From: DASYYE01 sp035946955
GTDB lineage: Bacteria > Actinomycetota > Actinomycetes > Streptosporangiales > Streptosporangiaceae
DNA length: 27,494 nucleotides
Assembly: GCA_035946955.1 (NCBI GenBank)
Contig: DASYYE010000297.1
Location: 1 to 27,494, forward strand
Reading direction: 5' to 3'
This document shows, one piece after another, positions 21,995-27,494 of the stretch; within the stretch, counting starts at the first letter, position 1, and every line of letters starts with the position of its first letter. The notes beneath the pieces were generated by a model, which was not told where the DNA came from, searched no databases, and saw only the letters and a program-made list of their open reading frames with translations. A program made the position numbers and the translations under genes.

Positions 21995-22513
21995 CGTGTC
22001 ACCCGAGTAGAGAGCCAGGCCAGCCCCGTGCGGTGGGCGCAAGCACGGCCGGGGCCTCCTGAGGTTGGCTGGTTTGGACGTACGGGCGTGTCCCGGCGGG
22101 GCACACCCTGGGTGCCTGGTAGGGGCGGTGGTGAGTGGGGCCCTGGGCAGACGGTGCCTGAAGCGTTCCTCACCAGTGGCAACGGGCACGACTCTTGTCC
22201 TCGAGAGTGCTTGCCCGCAACCGAAACGAACGATTGTCCTGTTTTGAGGTTGGGTCAAGTGCCGGTCCGCTACCCACCCTAGGCCGGGGTGAGCACGTCC
22301 TGGACCGGGGGCCTGGAACGAAGCAGTCCGGTTTTTACCCGAGTCCACGGCACGATGAGGTCGGCTTGGTGGAATTGTGATCAGGGCGGCGGGTAAAATC
22401 ACCCGAAGGTGGTCCAGGAATGGCCCTGTTGGGTCATGCGGGGGCGAGGGACCGCGTCGTAACCTAGTTGCTTGAGGTTTCCGCGAATCCGCTTGGCGAT
22501 GGAGGTGGGCGCG
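21995..22513. other. Roughly 520-bp intergenic region, divergent regulatory DNA
   Basis: No convincing gene. A minus-strand promoter candidate TTGACC (22258-22253), 17 bp, AATCGT (22235-22230) would give the DivIVA-like gene a leader of about 230 nt. TTTTACCCG (22333-22341) is repeated inverted as CGGGTAAAA (22390-22398) across 48 bp. GGAGG at 22501-22505 is the ribosome binding site for the small protein at 22514. The AT-richer stretch 22200-22400 supports regulatory use. I could not match any known riboswitch. Confidence 0.4.
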
Positions 22514-22666
22514 GTGCTTGAACGACTTGACCTTCGTGTCCACGACAGTGTGGCGCTTGATGAGATCGAGCTCTACGCCGAAGTCCTGACCGCCGTGGCC
22601 GTCAGTGACCACCCACTGACCCTGGATGAACTCGACGTGGTCCTCGGCCTCCGCGAGGTGGCCTGA
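22514..22666 (+). CDS. Small conserved-type actinobacterial protein, 50 aa, function unknown
   Basis: A 50-residue acidic protein: MLERLDLRVHDSVALDEIEL, then YAEVLTAVAVSDHPLTLDEL and DVVLGLREVA. From memory, small actinomycete proteins of the pattern ALDEIELYxELMxAAxxSDxxLxxxxIDxxLGV are common and uncharacterised, and this one fits. Two helices with leucine/isoleucine periodicity are predicted, separated by SDHPLT. The GTG start is chosen because GGAGG (22501-22505) lies 8 nt upstream; in-frame ATGs at 22499 and 22472 would remove or precede that site. It is convergent with mshD, 27 bp away. No catalytic motif is visible; a protein-protein or regulatory role is only a guess. Confidence 0.65.
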   Translation: MLERLDLRVHDSVALDEIELYAEVLTAVAVSDHPLTLDELDVVLGLREVA

Positions 22667-22693
22667 CCCCTGCGGTCCCACCCGTCACGTCGG

Positions 22694-23638
22694 TCACTCC
22701 GGCTGTGCCCCCTCACCATGACCCAGTGGCACAACGCTGTCCTGGCGCAGCGGCGGGTGCTGATACACGACGTCCGTGCTGTCATGAGTAAAGCCGAGCG
22801 AGCTGTACATGCGGATCGCCGCAGCATTTCCGGCGTCTACATAAAGGAATGCTTCGCCGACTCCCTCCCCTCGCAGGTAGCGCAGACCCGCTACGGTGAG
22901 TGCCCGGCCAAGTCCATTGCCCTGTTCCGCCGGGTCCACGCCGACCACATACACCTCGCCGGTCCCGTCCTTGACGTGGGTCTTGGTCCAATGGAAGCCC
23001 ACGAGCGCCCCATCGCGCCTGGCAAGGAGGAACCCTGCGGTGTCGAACCAGGGCTCCTGCTCCCGGCGGGCCAGGTCAGCCATGACCCAGCGGCCCTGTT
23101 CCGGGTGGTCAGCGAATGCCCGGCCATTGAGCGCCAGCCAGTCGCCCTCGTCCTCACCTGGGGTGAACGTGCCGATGCTCACCCCTGGTGGCAGCCGCGG
23201 TTCAGCCAGGTCGGCCTCAAGCTGCCGGTGCATCCGCCAGAGTTCACGGACCCGGGTGAAGCCAGCCACGCGGGCGAGCCCCGCCGCGGCGGCCAGGTCA
23301 CCATGTGCCCAGAAGCGGACCGGGACCGGGCCCACCTCCGCCAGTGCCACGCGGGTCAGTGCCTTGCCGAGCCCGTGGCGCCGGTAGCTGGGCTGGACTG
23401 TGAGCTCCCCGGTGCGGCCGCCGTCTGGGTCCGCCGCGCCAAGGTGGGCGTAGCCCGCCAGCGACAGACCGTGCCACGCAAGGACATTGGTGGCAGCGCG
23501 GTCCCCGCCGTCGCGGACGTGGAGCTGGGTCGCCTCTGACAGTGGGCCGACGCCGTCGGCAGCCTCCGCGGCCTGGGCCAGCGAGAGCACCGCCTGCGTG
23601 TCATTGTGGCCGAGCCTTCCCTGGACCGTCACTCGCAT
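22694..23638 (-). CDS. mshD: Mycothiol synthase (MshD)
   Basis: Acetylates the cysteine of Cys-GlcN-Ins with acetyl-CoA, the last step of mycothiol synthesis. Mycothiol is the main low-molecular-weight thiol of actinobacteria. The 314-aa product has two GNAT domains, as in known MshD. The N-terminal half is degenerate but keeps LTVQPSYRRHGLGKALTRVAL. The C-terminal half is the active one: VGFHWTKTHVKDGTGEVYVV, VDPAEQGNGLGRALTVAGL (the acetyl-CoA P-loop) and YVDAGNAAAIRMYSSLGF, which are near-signature MshD phrases. ATG 23638 lies 9 bp after the glnR stop with GGCGG before it, so the two are probably co-transcribed. The neighbour order matches the mycobacterial glnR-mshD pair as I recall it. 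Confidence 0.93.
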   Translation of the reverse strand: MRVTVQGRLGHNDTQAVLSLAQAAEAADGVGPLSEATQLHVRDGGDRAATNVLAWHGLSLAGYAHLGAADPDGGRTGELTVQPSYRRHGLGKALTRVALAEVGPVPVRFWAHGDLAAAAGLARVAGFTRVRELWRMHRQLEADLAEPRLPPGVSIGTFTPGEDEGDWLALNGRAFADHPEQGRWVMADLARREQEPWFDTAGFLLARRDGALVGFHWTKTHVKDGTGEVYVVGVDPAEQGNGLGRALTVAGLRYLRGEGVGEAFLYVDAGNAAAIRMYSSLGFTHDSTDVVYQHPPLRQDSVVPLGHGEGAQPE

Positions 23639-23647
23639 GGCCGCCGA

Positions 23648-24577
23648 CTACGGGGTGCGCGGGGCCGTAGCCTGGCTGGCGCGCCCGGCCGGGGGACCGG
23701 GCCTGCCGCGCCGCTGGCCCGCTGTGTCGGCGGCTGGGCCTTCCGGCACGGCCTTGGCGCCGGCCGGTGCCTGGCCACTGGCCCCGGCCTGGTCTGTGCC
23801 AGGGGCCGCTCCGTCTTGCTGACCCACCCCAGCTTCCACTTCCGGTTCCGCATCGGGCTGGCTGTCCCCTCCGGGATGGTGGCGCTGGCTCCGACGGCCG
23901 TCCTCGGCCTTGACCGGCACGAAACGGTAACCCACATTGCGGACCGTGCCGACGAGCCCCTCGTGGTCGGTGCCGAGCTTGGCGCGCAACCGCCGCACAT
24001 GGACGTCTACTGTCCTGGTGCCCCCGAAATAGTCATATCCCCAGACCTCCTGCAGGAGCTGTGCCCGGGTGAACACCCGGCCTGGGTGCTGCGCCAGGAA
24101 CTTGAGGAGTTCGAACTCCTTGAAGGTGAGGTCCAGCACACGGTTGCGCAGCCGGGCCACGTAGGTCGCTTCGTCGATGGACAGGTCACCCGAGCGGATC
24201 TCGTCGGACGTGTCCGGTGCCAGGTCAGTCTGCCGTCCTACGGCCAGCCGCAGCCTCGCCTCGACCTCAGCGGGGCCCGCGGTGTGGAGGACCACGTCGT
24301 CGGTGCCCCACTCGGCGCTCAGCCCGGCCAGGCTGCCTTCGGTCATGACCGCGATGACCGCGGCCTCGGGGCAGGCGCGGCGCAGTAGGCGGCACAACTC
24401 CCGTGCCTTCATCAGGTCGCGGCGCGCATCGACGAGCACAACGTCCGCCCCTGCCGCGTTGGCCAGTGCGGCTGTGTCGGCAGGCCCCGTCCGTACCTTG
24501 TGCAGGAGCAGGCCGAGCGCGGGCAGCACGTCCGAAGACGTACCGGGGTCGTTGGTGAGCAGGAACAGTTCACTCAT
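23648..24577 (-). CDS. glnR: GlnR-type orphan response regulator of nitrogen metabolism
   Basis: The global regulator of nitrogen assimilation in actinobacteria, controlling genes such as glnA and amtB according to nitrogen supply. The 309-aa product begins MSELFLLTNDPGTSSDVLPA, then LGLLLHKVR. Its receiver-like domain keeps Asp50 (VVLVDARRD) but lacks the normal acidic pocket and Lys, as in atypical GlnR. The winged helix (about 128-222) is nearly the family consensus: RVLDLTFKEFELLKFLAQHP, GYDYFGGTRTVDVHVRRLRA, GTVRNVGYRFVPV. No partner kinase lies nearby. The frame extends to 24658, but ATG 24577 gives the family's N-terminus, with GGAGG about 10 nt upstream. The tail after residue 225 is a roughly 85-residue Ala/Pro/Gly/Gln-rich extension, different in composition from the acidic tail I recall for Streptomyces GlnR. 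Confidence 0.93.
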   Translation of the reverse strand: MSELFLLTNDPGTSSDVLPALGLLLHKVRTGPADTAALANAAGADVVLVDARRDLMKARELCRLLRRACPEAAVIAVMTEGSLAGLSAEWGTDDVVLHTAGPAEVEARLRLAVGRQTDLAPDTSDEIRSGDLSIDEATYVARLRNRVLDLTFKEFELLKFLAQHPGRVFTRAQLLQEVWGYDYFGGTRTVDVHVRRLRAKLGTDHEGLVGTVRNVGYRFVPVKAEDGRRSQRHHPGGDSQPDAEPEVEAGVGQQDGAAPGTDQAGASGQAPAGAKAVPEGPAADTAGQRRGRPGPPAGRASQATAPRTP

Positions 24578-24656
24578 CTGCTGCCGCACCTCCGCCCTGC
24601 CATTGCACCTCACGTGCAGGTGCGCCCGTGGCCCGCCGTGCGCGAGGATAGTTGTC

Positions 24657-24917
24657 ATGCCGATGGTAACGGTGCGCTACTGGGCGGCGGCCAAGCAGGC
24701 CGCAGGAGTGCCTGAGGACACACTCAGCGCTGAGACGCTCGCCGAGGCACTGGCCGCGGTGTCCGCCAGGCGCAGCGGCTCGCCCGGCTTCCAGACTGTG
24801 CTCGCCCGGTCATCGCTCCTGGTGGACGGGACACAAGTGGGCTCGCGGGCCGCCGAGGATGTCAGGCTCGACCACGGTGCCGTGATCGAGGTCCTTCCGC
24901 CATTCGCGGGTGGGTGA
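24657..24917 (+). CDS. MoaD/ThiS-family sulfur-carrier-like protein
   Basis: A small ubiquitin-fold protein of 86 aa ending in the Gly-Gly needed for adenylation and thiocarboxylation (LPPFAGG). It starts MPMVTVRYWAAAKQAAG, followed by a helix (TLAEALAAVSARR), SLLVDGTQV and LDHGAVIEVLPPFAGG, the beta-grasp pattern of MoaD. MoaD forms molybdopterin synthase with MoaE, and relatives donate sulfur in thiamine or cysteine synthesis; no partner is in the window. ATG 24657 is chosen, with AGGA 8 nt upstream; ATG 24663 is possible. It is divergent from glnR across 79 bp, so its promoter may respond to GlnR (inference). lmeA follows 43 bp downstream. Confidence 0.85.
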   Translation: MPMVTVRYWAAAKQAAGVPEDTLSAETLAEALAAVSARRSGSPGFQTVLARSSLLVDGTQVGSRAAEDVRLDHGAVIEVLPPFAGG

Positions 24918-24945
24918 GCGGGCATCCCCAGGCATGCGTGGCGGG

Positions 24946-24951
24946 TAGGGT
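24946..24951 (+). promoter_or_regulatory. Candidate near-leaderless -10 box (TAGGGT) of lmeA-like gene
   Basis: TAGGGT is followed by 9 nt and then ATG 24961, which would leave a 5' leader of only 0-3 nt. No Shine-Dalgarno is present. It suggests that the gene has its own promoter despite following the MoaD-like gene closely. Confidence 0.45.
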
Positions 24952-24960
24952 GGCTGCGCG

Positions 24961-25653
24961 ATGCGAAAGCCGATACGAAACCTGCTGATTGCTCTAGCTG
25001 TCCTCGTCGTACTGTTCGTGGCGGTAGACCGGACCTCGGTGGCGGTCGCCGAGAACCAGATCAGCAATCGCGTGGCCACTGCCTACAACCTGCCGAGCAA
25101 GCCAGCCGTAGGCATCGCCGGCTTCCCGTTCCTCACCCAGGTGGTGGCCGGCGACTATCAGGAGATCGACATCTCCACCCCCCAGGTCCAGGCCAACGGG
25201 GTCACGCTGCACAACCTCGCCGCCCACTTCATGGGAGTGCACGCGTCACTGAGCCAGTTGCTCGGGCAGGGACAGGCCAGTGTCATGGCCGACCAGGCGA
25301 CCGGGTCCGCCACTGTCCCTTTCGCTGCGATCAGCCAGCGGCTGCCGCGCGGGGTCCATATCAAGCCGTCAGGCAGTGACCTCCAGGTCACCGCCGCAGC
25401 CCGCCTCCAGGGTGTCCGCCGATCCTGCCAGGCCACAACCGCCCTCGACGTGGCTGGCTCCGGGCTCATGCTGACCCTCGTGAACCTGGAATGCGCGGGC
25501 GTCCACCTGCCCGTCTCGGTCCTGCCCCAGTCCAGCTTCAACATCCCGCTCAGCGCGCTGCCCCTGCACCTGCACCTCGCATCGGTGCACATCACCCCGG
25601 GCGGCCTGCAGATCGGGGTGTCCGCCCGCAACGTCTACTTCGCGAAGGCCTAG
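24961..25653 (+). CDS. LmeA-like phospholipid-binding protein (DUF2993)
   Basis: A membrane-anchored extracytoplasmic protein of the LmeA/DUF2993 family; mycobacterial LmeA (Rv0817c) binds phospholipids and supports lipoglycan mannan elongation. The 230-aa product has an N-terminal anchor (IRNLLIALAVLVVLFVAVD, 5-23). It continues AENQISNRVATAYNLPSKPA and the family hallmark GFPFLTQVVAGDYQEIDIST (about 54-73). Beta-strand-rich repeats follow, including LPLHLHLASVHITPGGLQIG at the end. Two cysteines in the exported part may pair. Gene order next to glnR and mshD matches that in mycobacteria, which supports the assignment. No lipoglycan enzymes lie in the window, so the function is by homology only. 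Confidence 0.85.
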   Translation: MRKPIRNLLIALAVLVVLFVAVDRTSVAVAENQISNRVATAYNLPSKPAVGIAGFPFLTQVVAGDYQEIDISTPQVQANGVTLHNLAAHFMGVHASLSQLLGQGQASVMADQATGSATVPFAAISQRLPRGVHIKPSGSDLQVTAAARLQGVRRSCQATTALDVAGSGLMLTLVNLECAGVHLPVSVLPQSSFNIPLSALPLHLHLASVHITPGGLQIGVSARNVYFAKA

Positions 25654-25755
25654 GCCAGACCAGATAGTGAGGGGTAGGCCTTGGGCGGACACCGGAGGTC
25701 GGGAGGTCAGCCGCGGGCGGGTGAACCATCGCTGCGGCGCAGCCGTTTCAAGAGT

Positions 25756-26301
25756 GTGGCGCGCGAAACAGCAGCCGGCGACCCGCAACCCGCAGACCGG
25801 ATCAGCGACGAAGACCTGGTCCGTGCCCTGTATGCCGAACATGCCGGGGCGCTGCTGCGCTATGCGCTGCGCATGACCGATGGTGACCAGCAACGGGCGG
25901 AGGACATCGTGCAGGAGACACTCCTGCGGGCGTGGCTGCACCCCGAGGCGATCGCGGACCGGCCGGCCAGGCCGTGGCTGTTCGCGGTTGCCCGCAACCT
26001 CGCCGTCGATGCCCACCGGGCCAGGCGTGCGCGTCCCCGCGAAGTGGGAGAGAGCGCGCTGACACTGGTTTCCATCCCGGACGAGGCCGACCGCATCCTC
26101 GAGTCCTGGGGGGTTGCCGACGCTCTGGCCACGCTGGGCTACGACCACCGTCGCGTCCTTATAGAGACCTACTACCGGGGCCGTTCGGTGGCTGAGGCCG
26201 CCGCGGTGCTCGGTGTGCCGCCGGGCACCGTCAAGTCGCGGGCGTTCTATGCGCTGCGGGCGCTCCGGCTGGCACTAGAGGAACGGGGGCTGGCACCATG
26301 A
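25756..26301 (+). CDS. ECF-type RNA polymerase sigma factor
   Basis: A group 4 sigma factor. Sigma region 2 covers about 22-90: LVRALYAEHAGALLRYALRM, then RAEDIVQETLLRAWLHP and RPWLFAVARNLAVDAHRARR. Region 4 (about 118-175) has YDHRRVLIETYYRGRSVAEA followed by VLGVPPGTVKSRAFYALRAL. Reading from GTG 25756 gives 181 aa starting MARETAAGDPQP, normal for the family. A TTG at 25681 with GAGGGG upstream is an alternative start that would add 25 residues of Arg-rich sequence. The stop overlaps the anti-sigma start as ATGA (26298-26301), so the two are translationally coupled. The organisation suggests membrane or redox stress control like SigL/RslA (inference); the target promoter is not identified. 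Confidence 0.92.
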   Translation: MARETAAGDPQPADRISDEDLVRALYAEHAGALLRYALRMTDGDQQRAEDIVQETLLRAWLHPEAIADRPARPWLFAVARNLAVDAHRARRARPREVGESALTLVSIPDEADRILESWGVADALATLGYDHRRVLIETYYRGRSVAEAAAVLGVPPGTVKSRAFYALRALRLALEERGLAP

Positions 26302-27002
26302 TCGGCCCGCCAGGCTGCCGTCACGCCCGGGAGGCGCTGGGAGTCTATGTGCTCGGCGCTATCGACCCCGCGGAGCGTGCCAGCGTGGACGAGCACTTGG
26401 CCACGTGTGCGTCCTGCCGCGAGGAACTGGCATCTCTGGCCGGGATGCCCGCCCTGCTCCGCAGGATTCCCAATTCAGAGGCAGAACGCCTGCTGGCGGC
26501 CGGCCAGGATGACTACGGTGACGTACCACCGCCGGAACTCCTGCACGGCCTGCTGGCACGGGCCTCTGCCGTGAAACGAGCGCGCCGGTGGCAGCGGCTG
26601 GCAGCCGCAGCGGCCGTGGCCATCCTCGCGCTGGGTGGCGGCGCGGCCCTGGTCAACGCAGCGAAGTCCGGCCCCGGCGGACCGAGCCCGCACATCGCAT
26701 GGGCGCACATAGCCAGCAGCTACAACCCGGCCACGCGGGCGAAGCTCACCGTCAAAGCCGAGCCAGAGTCATGGGGGACGCTGATGGACGTCCAGGCCCT
26801 CGGTGTCGCCCCGGGCGCGACCTGCCGGCTGGCGGTCCTCGACTCGGCAGGCCACTGGTGGCCGGCAGGCAGTTGGCGGGCCGAGCAGTACTCCGACCAG
26901 TCAGGCTGGTTCCCGGCCTCCGCGGCGGTCCCATGGCACGACGTACAGGCGTTCGAGTTGCTGGCAGGCAACCAGGTGCTCGTGAAGGCACCCGTGTCTT
27001 GA
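26298..27002 (+). CDS. Membrane anti-sigma factor with zinc (ZAS / zf-HC2) domain
   Basis: Binds and holds the sigma factor encoded just upstream. The 234-aa product has an N-terminal zinc anti-sigma domain (1-45): Cys7, then His33, Cys37 and Cys40 in DEHLATCASCREEL, the HxxxCxxC motif. A linker helix follows, then one transmembrane helix at about 98-120 (LAAAAAVAILALGGGAALVN). The C-terminal extracytoplasmic domain of about 110 residues includes PESWGTLMDVQALGVAPGA, CRLAVLDSAGHWWPAGSW and DVQAFELLAGNQVLVK, an RskA-like fold. In relatives, zinc loss or proteolysis of the outer domain frees the sigma factor. The thioredoxin-like gene downstream would suit a redox signal, but that is inference. 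Confidence 0.9.
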   Translation: MIGPPGCRHAREALGVYVLGAIDPAERASVDEHLATCASCREELASLAGMPALLRRIPNSEAERLLAAGQDDYGDVPPPELLHGLLARASAVKRARRWQRLAAAAAVAILALGGGAALVNAAKSGPGGPSPHIAWAHIASSYNPATRAKLTVKAEPESWGTLMDVQALGVAPGATCRLAVLDSAGHWWPAGSWRAEQYSDQSGWFPASAAVPWHDVQAFELLAGNQVLVKAPVS

Positions 27003-27008
27003 CCAGCT

Positions 27009-27032
27009 CGTGCCCGGGAATGAGCGGGCACG
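27009..27032 (+). terminator. Small hairpin between anti-sigma and thioredoxin genes
   Basis: CGTGCCCG (27009-27016) pairs perfectly with CGGGCACG (27025-27032) around an 8-nt loop, 6 bp after the anti-sigma stop. No U-tract follows. It may terminate, or more likely attenuate, transcription, because the next gene starts only 20 bp further on without a clear promoter. Confidence 0.45.
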
Positions 27033-27052
27033 TGCCAGTGCTGTGACCAGTC

Positions 27053-27487
27053 GTGGTGGTCGGTGCGATCGTGGCCGTCGCCGTGCTGGCAGTCGCGGCC
27101 GTTGCCGGTGTTGCCCTGGGCCGCCGTAACGGGCACATGCGTGCCCAGGCGTCGGGGCCGCAGGCGCACCTGACCCCGTCCCAGCTGGGCCAGCCGCTCG
27201 GCGAGCGGGCCACATTGCTCCAGTTCTCCACCGCCGTCTGTGCCCCCTGCCGCGCCACCAGGACGCTGCTGGCCGACATGGCGGCTGGCAGCCCTGGAGT
27301 CGCCCATGTGGAACTCGACGTGGCAGACCACCTCGACTTGGTCCGCACGCTGGATGTCCGCCGGGCGCCCACCGTCTTCGTGCTCGGCCGCGCGGGCCAG
27401 GTGTGCCACCGGGCGAGCGGGGTCCCCCGCCGGGCCGATCTCGAGGCCGCCCTGTCTGAAGTCACCGGCGGGAGTCAACCGGCGTGA
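27053..27487 (+). CDS. Membrane-anchored thioredoxin-family protein
   Basis: An extracytoplasmic thiol-disulfide protein. The 144-aa product has an N-terminal anchor (VVGAIVAVAVLAVAAVAGVA, 2-21) and a thioredoxin-like domain from about residue 45. The active site is Cys63-Ala-Pro-Cys66 (TAVCAPCRATR), which differs from the thioredoxin CGPC. The expected cis-Pro is in RRAPTVFVLG, and VAHVELDVADHLDLVRTLDV forms the central strand and helix. In M. tuberculosis a thioredoxin-like gene, thiX, lies in the same neighbourhood (Rv0816c next to Rv0817c), as I recall. Start is GTG 27053 or the adjacent GTG 27056; neither has a good ribosome binding site. Only seven bases follow the stop before the window ends, so downstream partners are not visible. 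Confidence 0.88.
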   Translation: MVVGAIVAVAVLAVAAVAGVALGRRNGHMRAQASGPQAHLTPSQLGQPLGERATLLQFSTAVCAPCRATRTLLADMAAGSPGVAHVELDVADHLDLVRTLDVRRAPTVFVLGRAGQVCHRASGVPRRADLEAALSEVTGGSQPA

Positions 27488-27494
27488 CAGGACT

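Noticed and set aside
20807..22681. N-terminally extended version of the DivIVA-like protein (624 codons)
   Set aside because: The extension reads through a promoter-like region, and the DivIVA motif belongs at the N-terminus.
23920..23940. GAAAC/GTAAC-like GlnR box
   Set aside because: It lies inside the glnR coding sequence where the conserved protein residues dictate the bases.
1..27494. tRNA, rRNA, CRISPR, insertion sequences or prophage genes
   Set aside because: I found no cloverleaf-like or rRNA sequence, no regularly spaced repeats, and no transposase or integrase motifs on either strand.

Overview
The window is GC-rich (about 70% by eye) and looks like a chromosomal segment of a mycothiol-producing actinomycete. 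The support is a MshD-type mycothiol synthase, a GlnR-type orphan regulator, a DUF1707/FHA protein, a DivIVA-like coiled-coil protein, an LmeA/DUF2993 protein, several start codons that appear leaderless, and hairpin terminators without U-tracts. I cannot name a genus. I see no rRNA, tRNA, CRISPR array, insertion sequence or prophage.

Region 1 (1-5390): a HutC-type GntR regulator, cut by the window start, diverges from a four-gene operon. That operon encodes a sugar-type ABC importer (lipoprotein receptor, permease, ATPase) and a CoA-acylating methylmalonate-semialdehyde dehydrogenase. Together they suggest uptake and breakdown of a polyol or sugar such as myo-inositol, with the regulator acting at inverted repeats between 690 and 735. 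An acyl-CoA ligase (5425-6996) converges on it.

Region 2 (7098-12965): a divergent envelope module. On the minus strand, a lipoprotein with a duplicated CMRxH repeat, a peptidoglycan-binding membrane-fusion protein, a MacB-type ATPase and a MacB/FtsX permease are chained by three consecutive 4-bp ATGA overlaps. On the plus strand lie an OmpR-type response regulator and its histidine kinase. The shared 210-bp intergenic region carries direct repeats and a nested hairpin. This is the best candidate for an undescribed system.

Region 3 (12990-16361): three exported hydrolases. These are a Tat-exported phosphoesterase, a lipoprotein-type N-acetylmuramoyl-L-alanine amidase preceded by a possible 7-residue leader peptide, and a Sec-exported SGNH hydrolase.

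Region 4 (16612-22666): a UDP-sulfoquinovose synthase homologue (sqdB), a DUF1707-FHA protein, an M19 dipeptidase, a short Ppx/GppA phosphatase, a DivIVA-like coiled-coil protein with a long low-complexity tail, a roughly 520-bp intergenic region and a 50-aa small protein.

Region 5 (22694-27487): mshD and glnR are probably co-transcribed. They diverge from a MoaD/ThiS-like protein, an LmeA-like lipid-binding protein, an ECF sigma factor with its zinc anti-sigma factor, and a membrane-anchored thioredoxin. As I recall it, the order resembles thiX-lmeA-glnR-mshD of Mycobacterium tuberculosis, but here with a moaD-like gene and a sigma/anti-sigma pair inserted.
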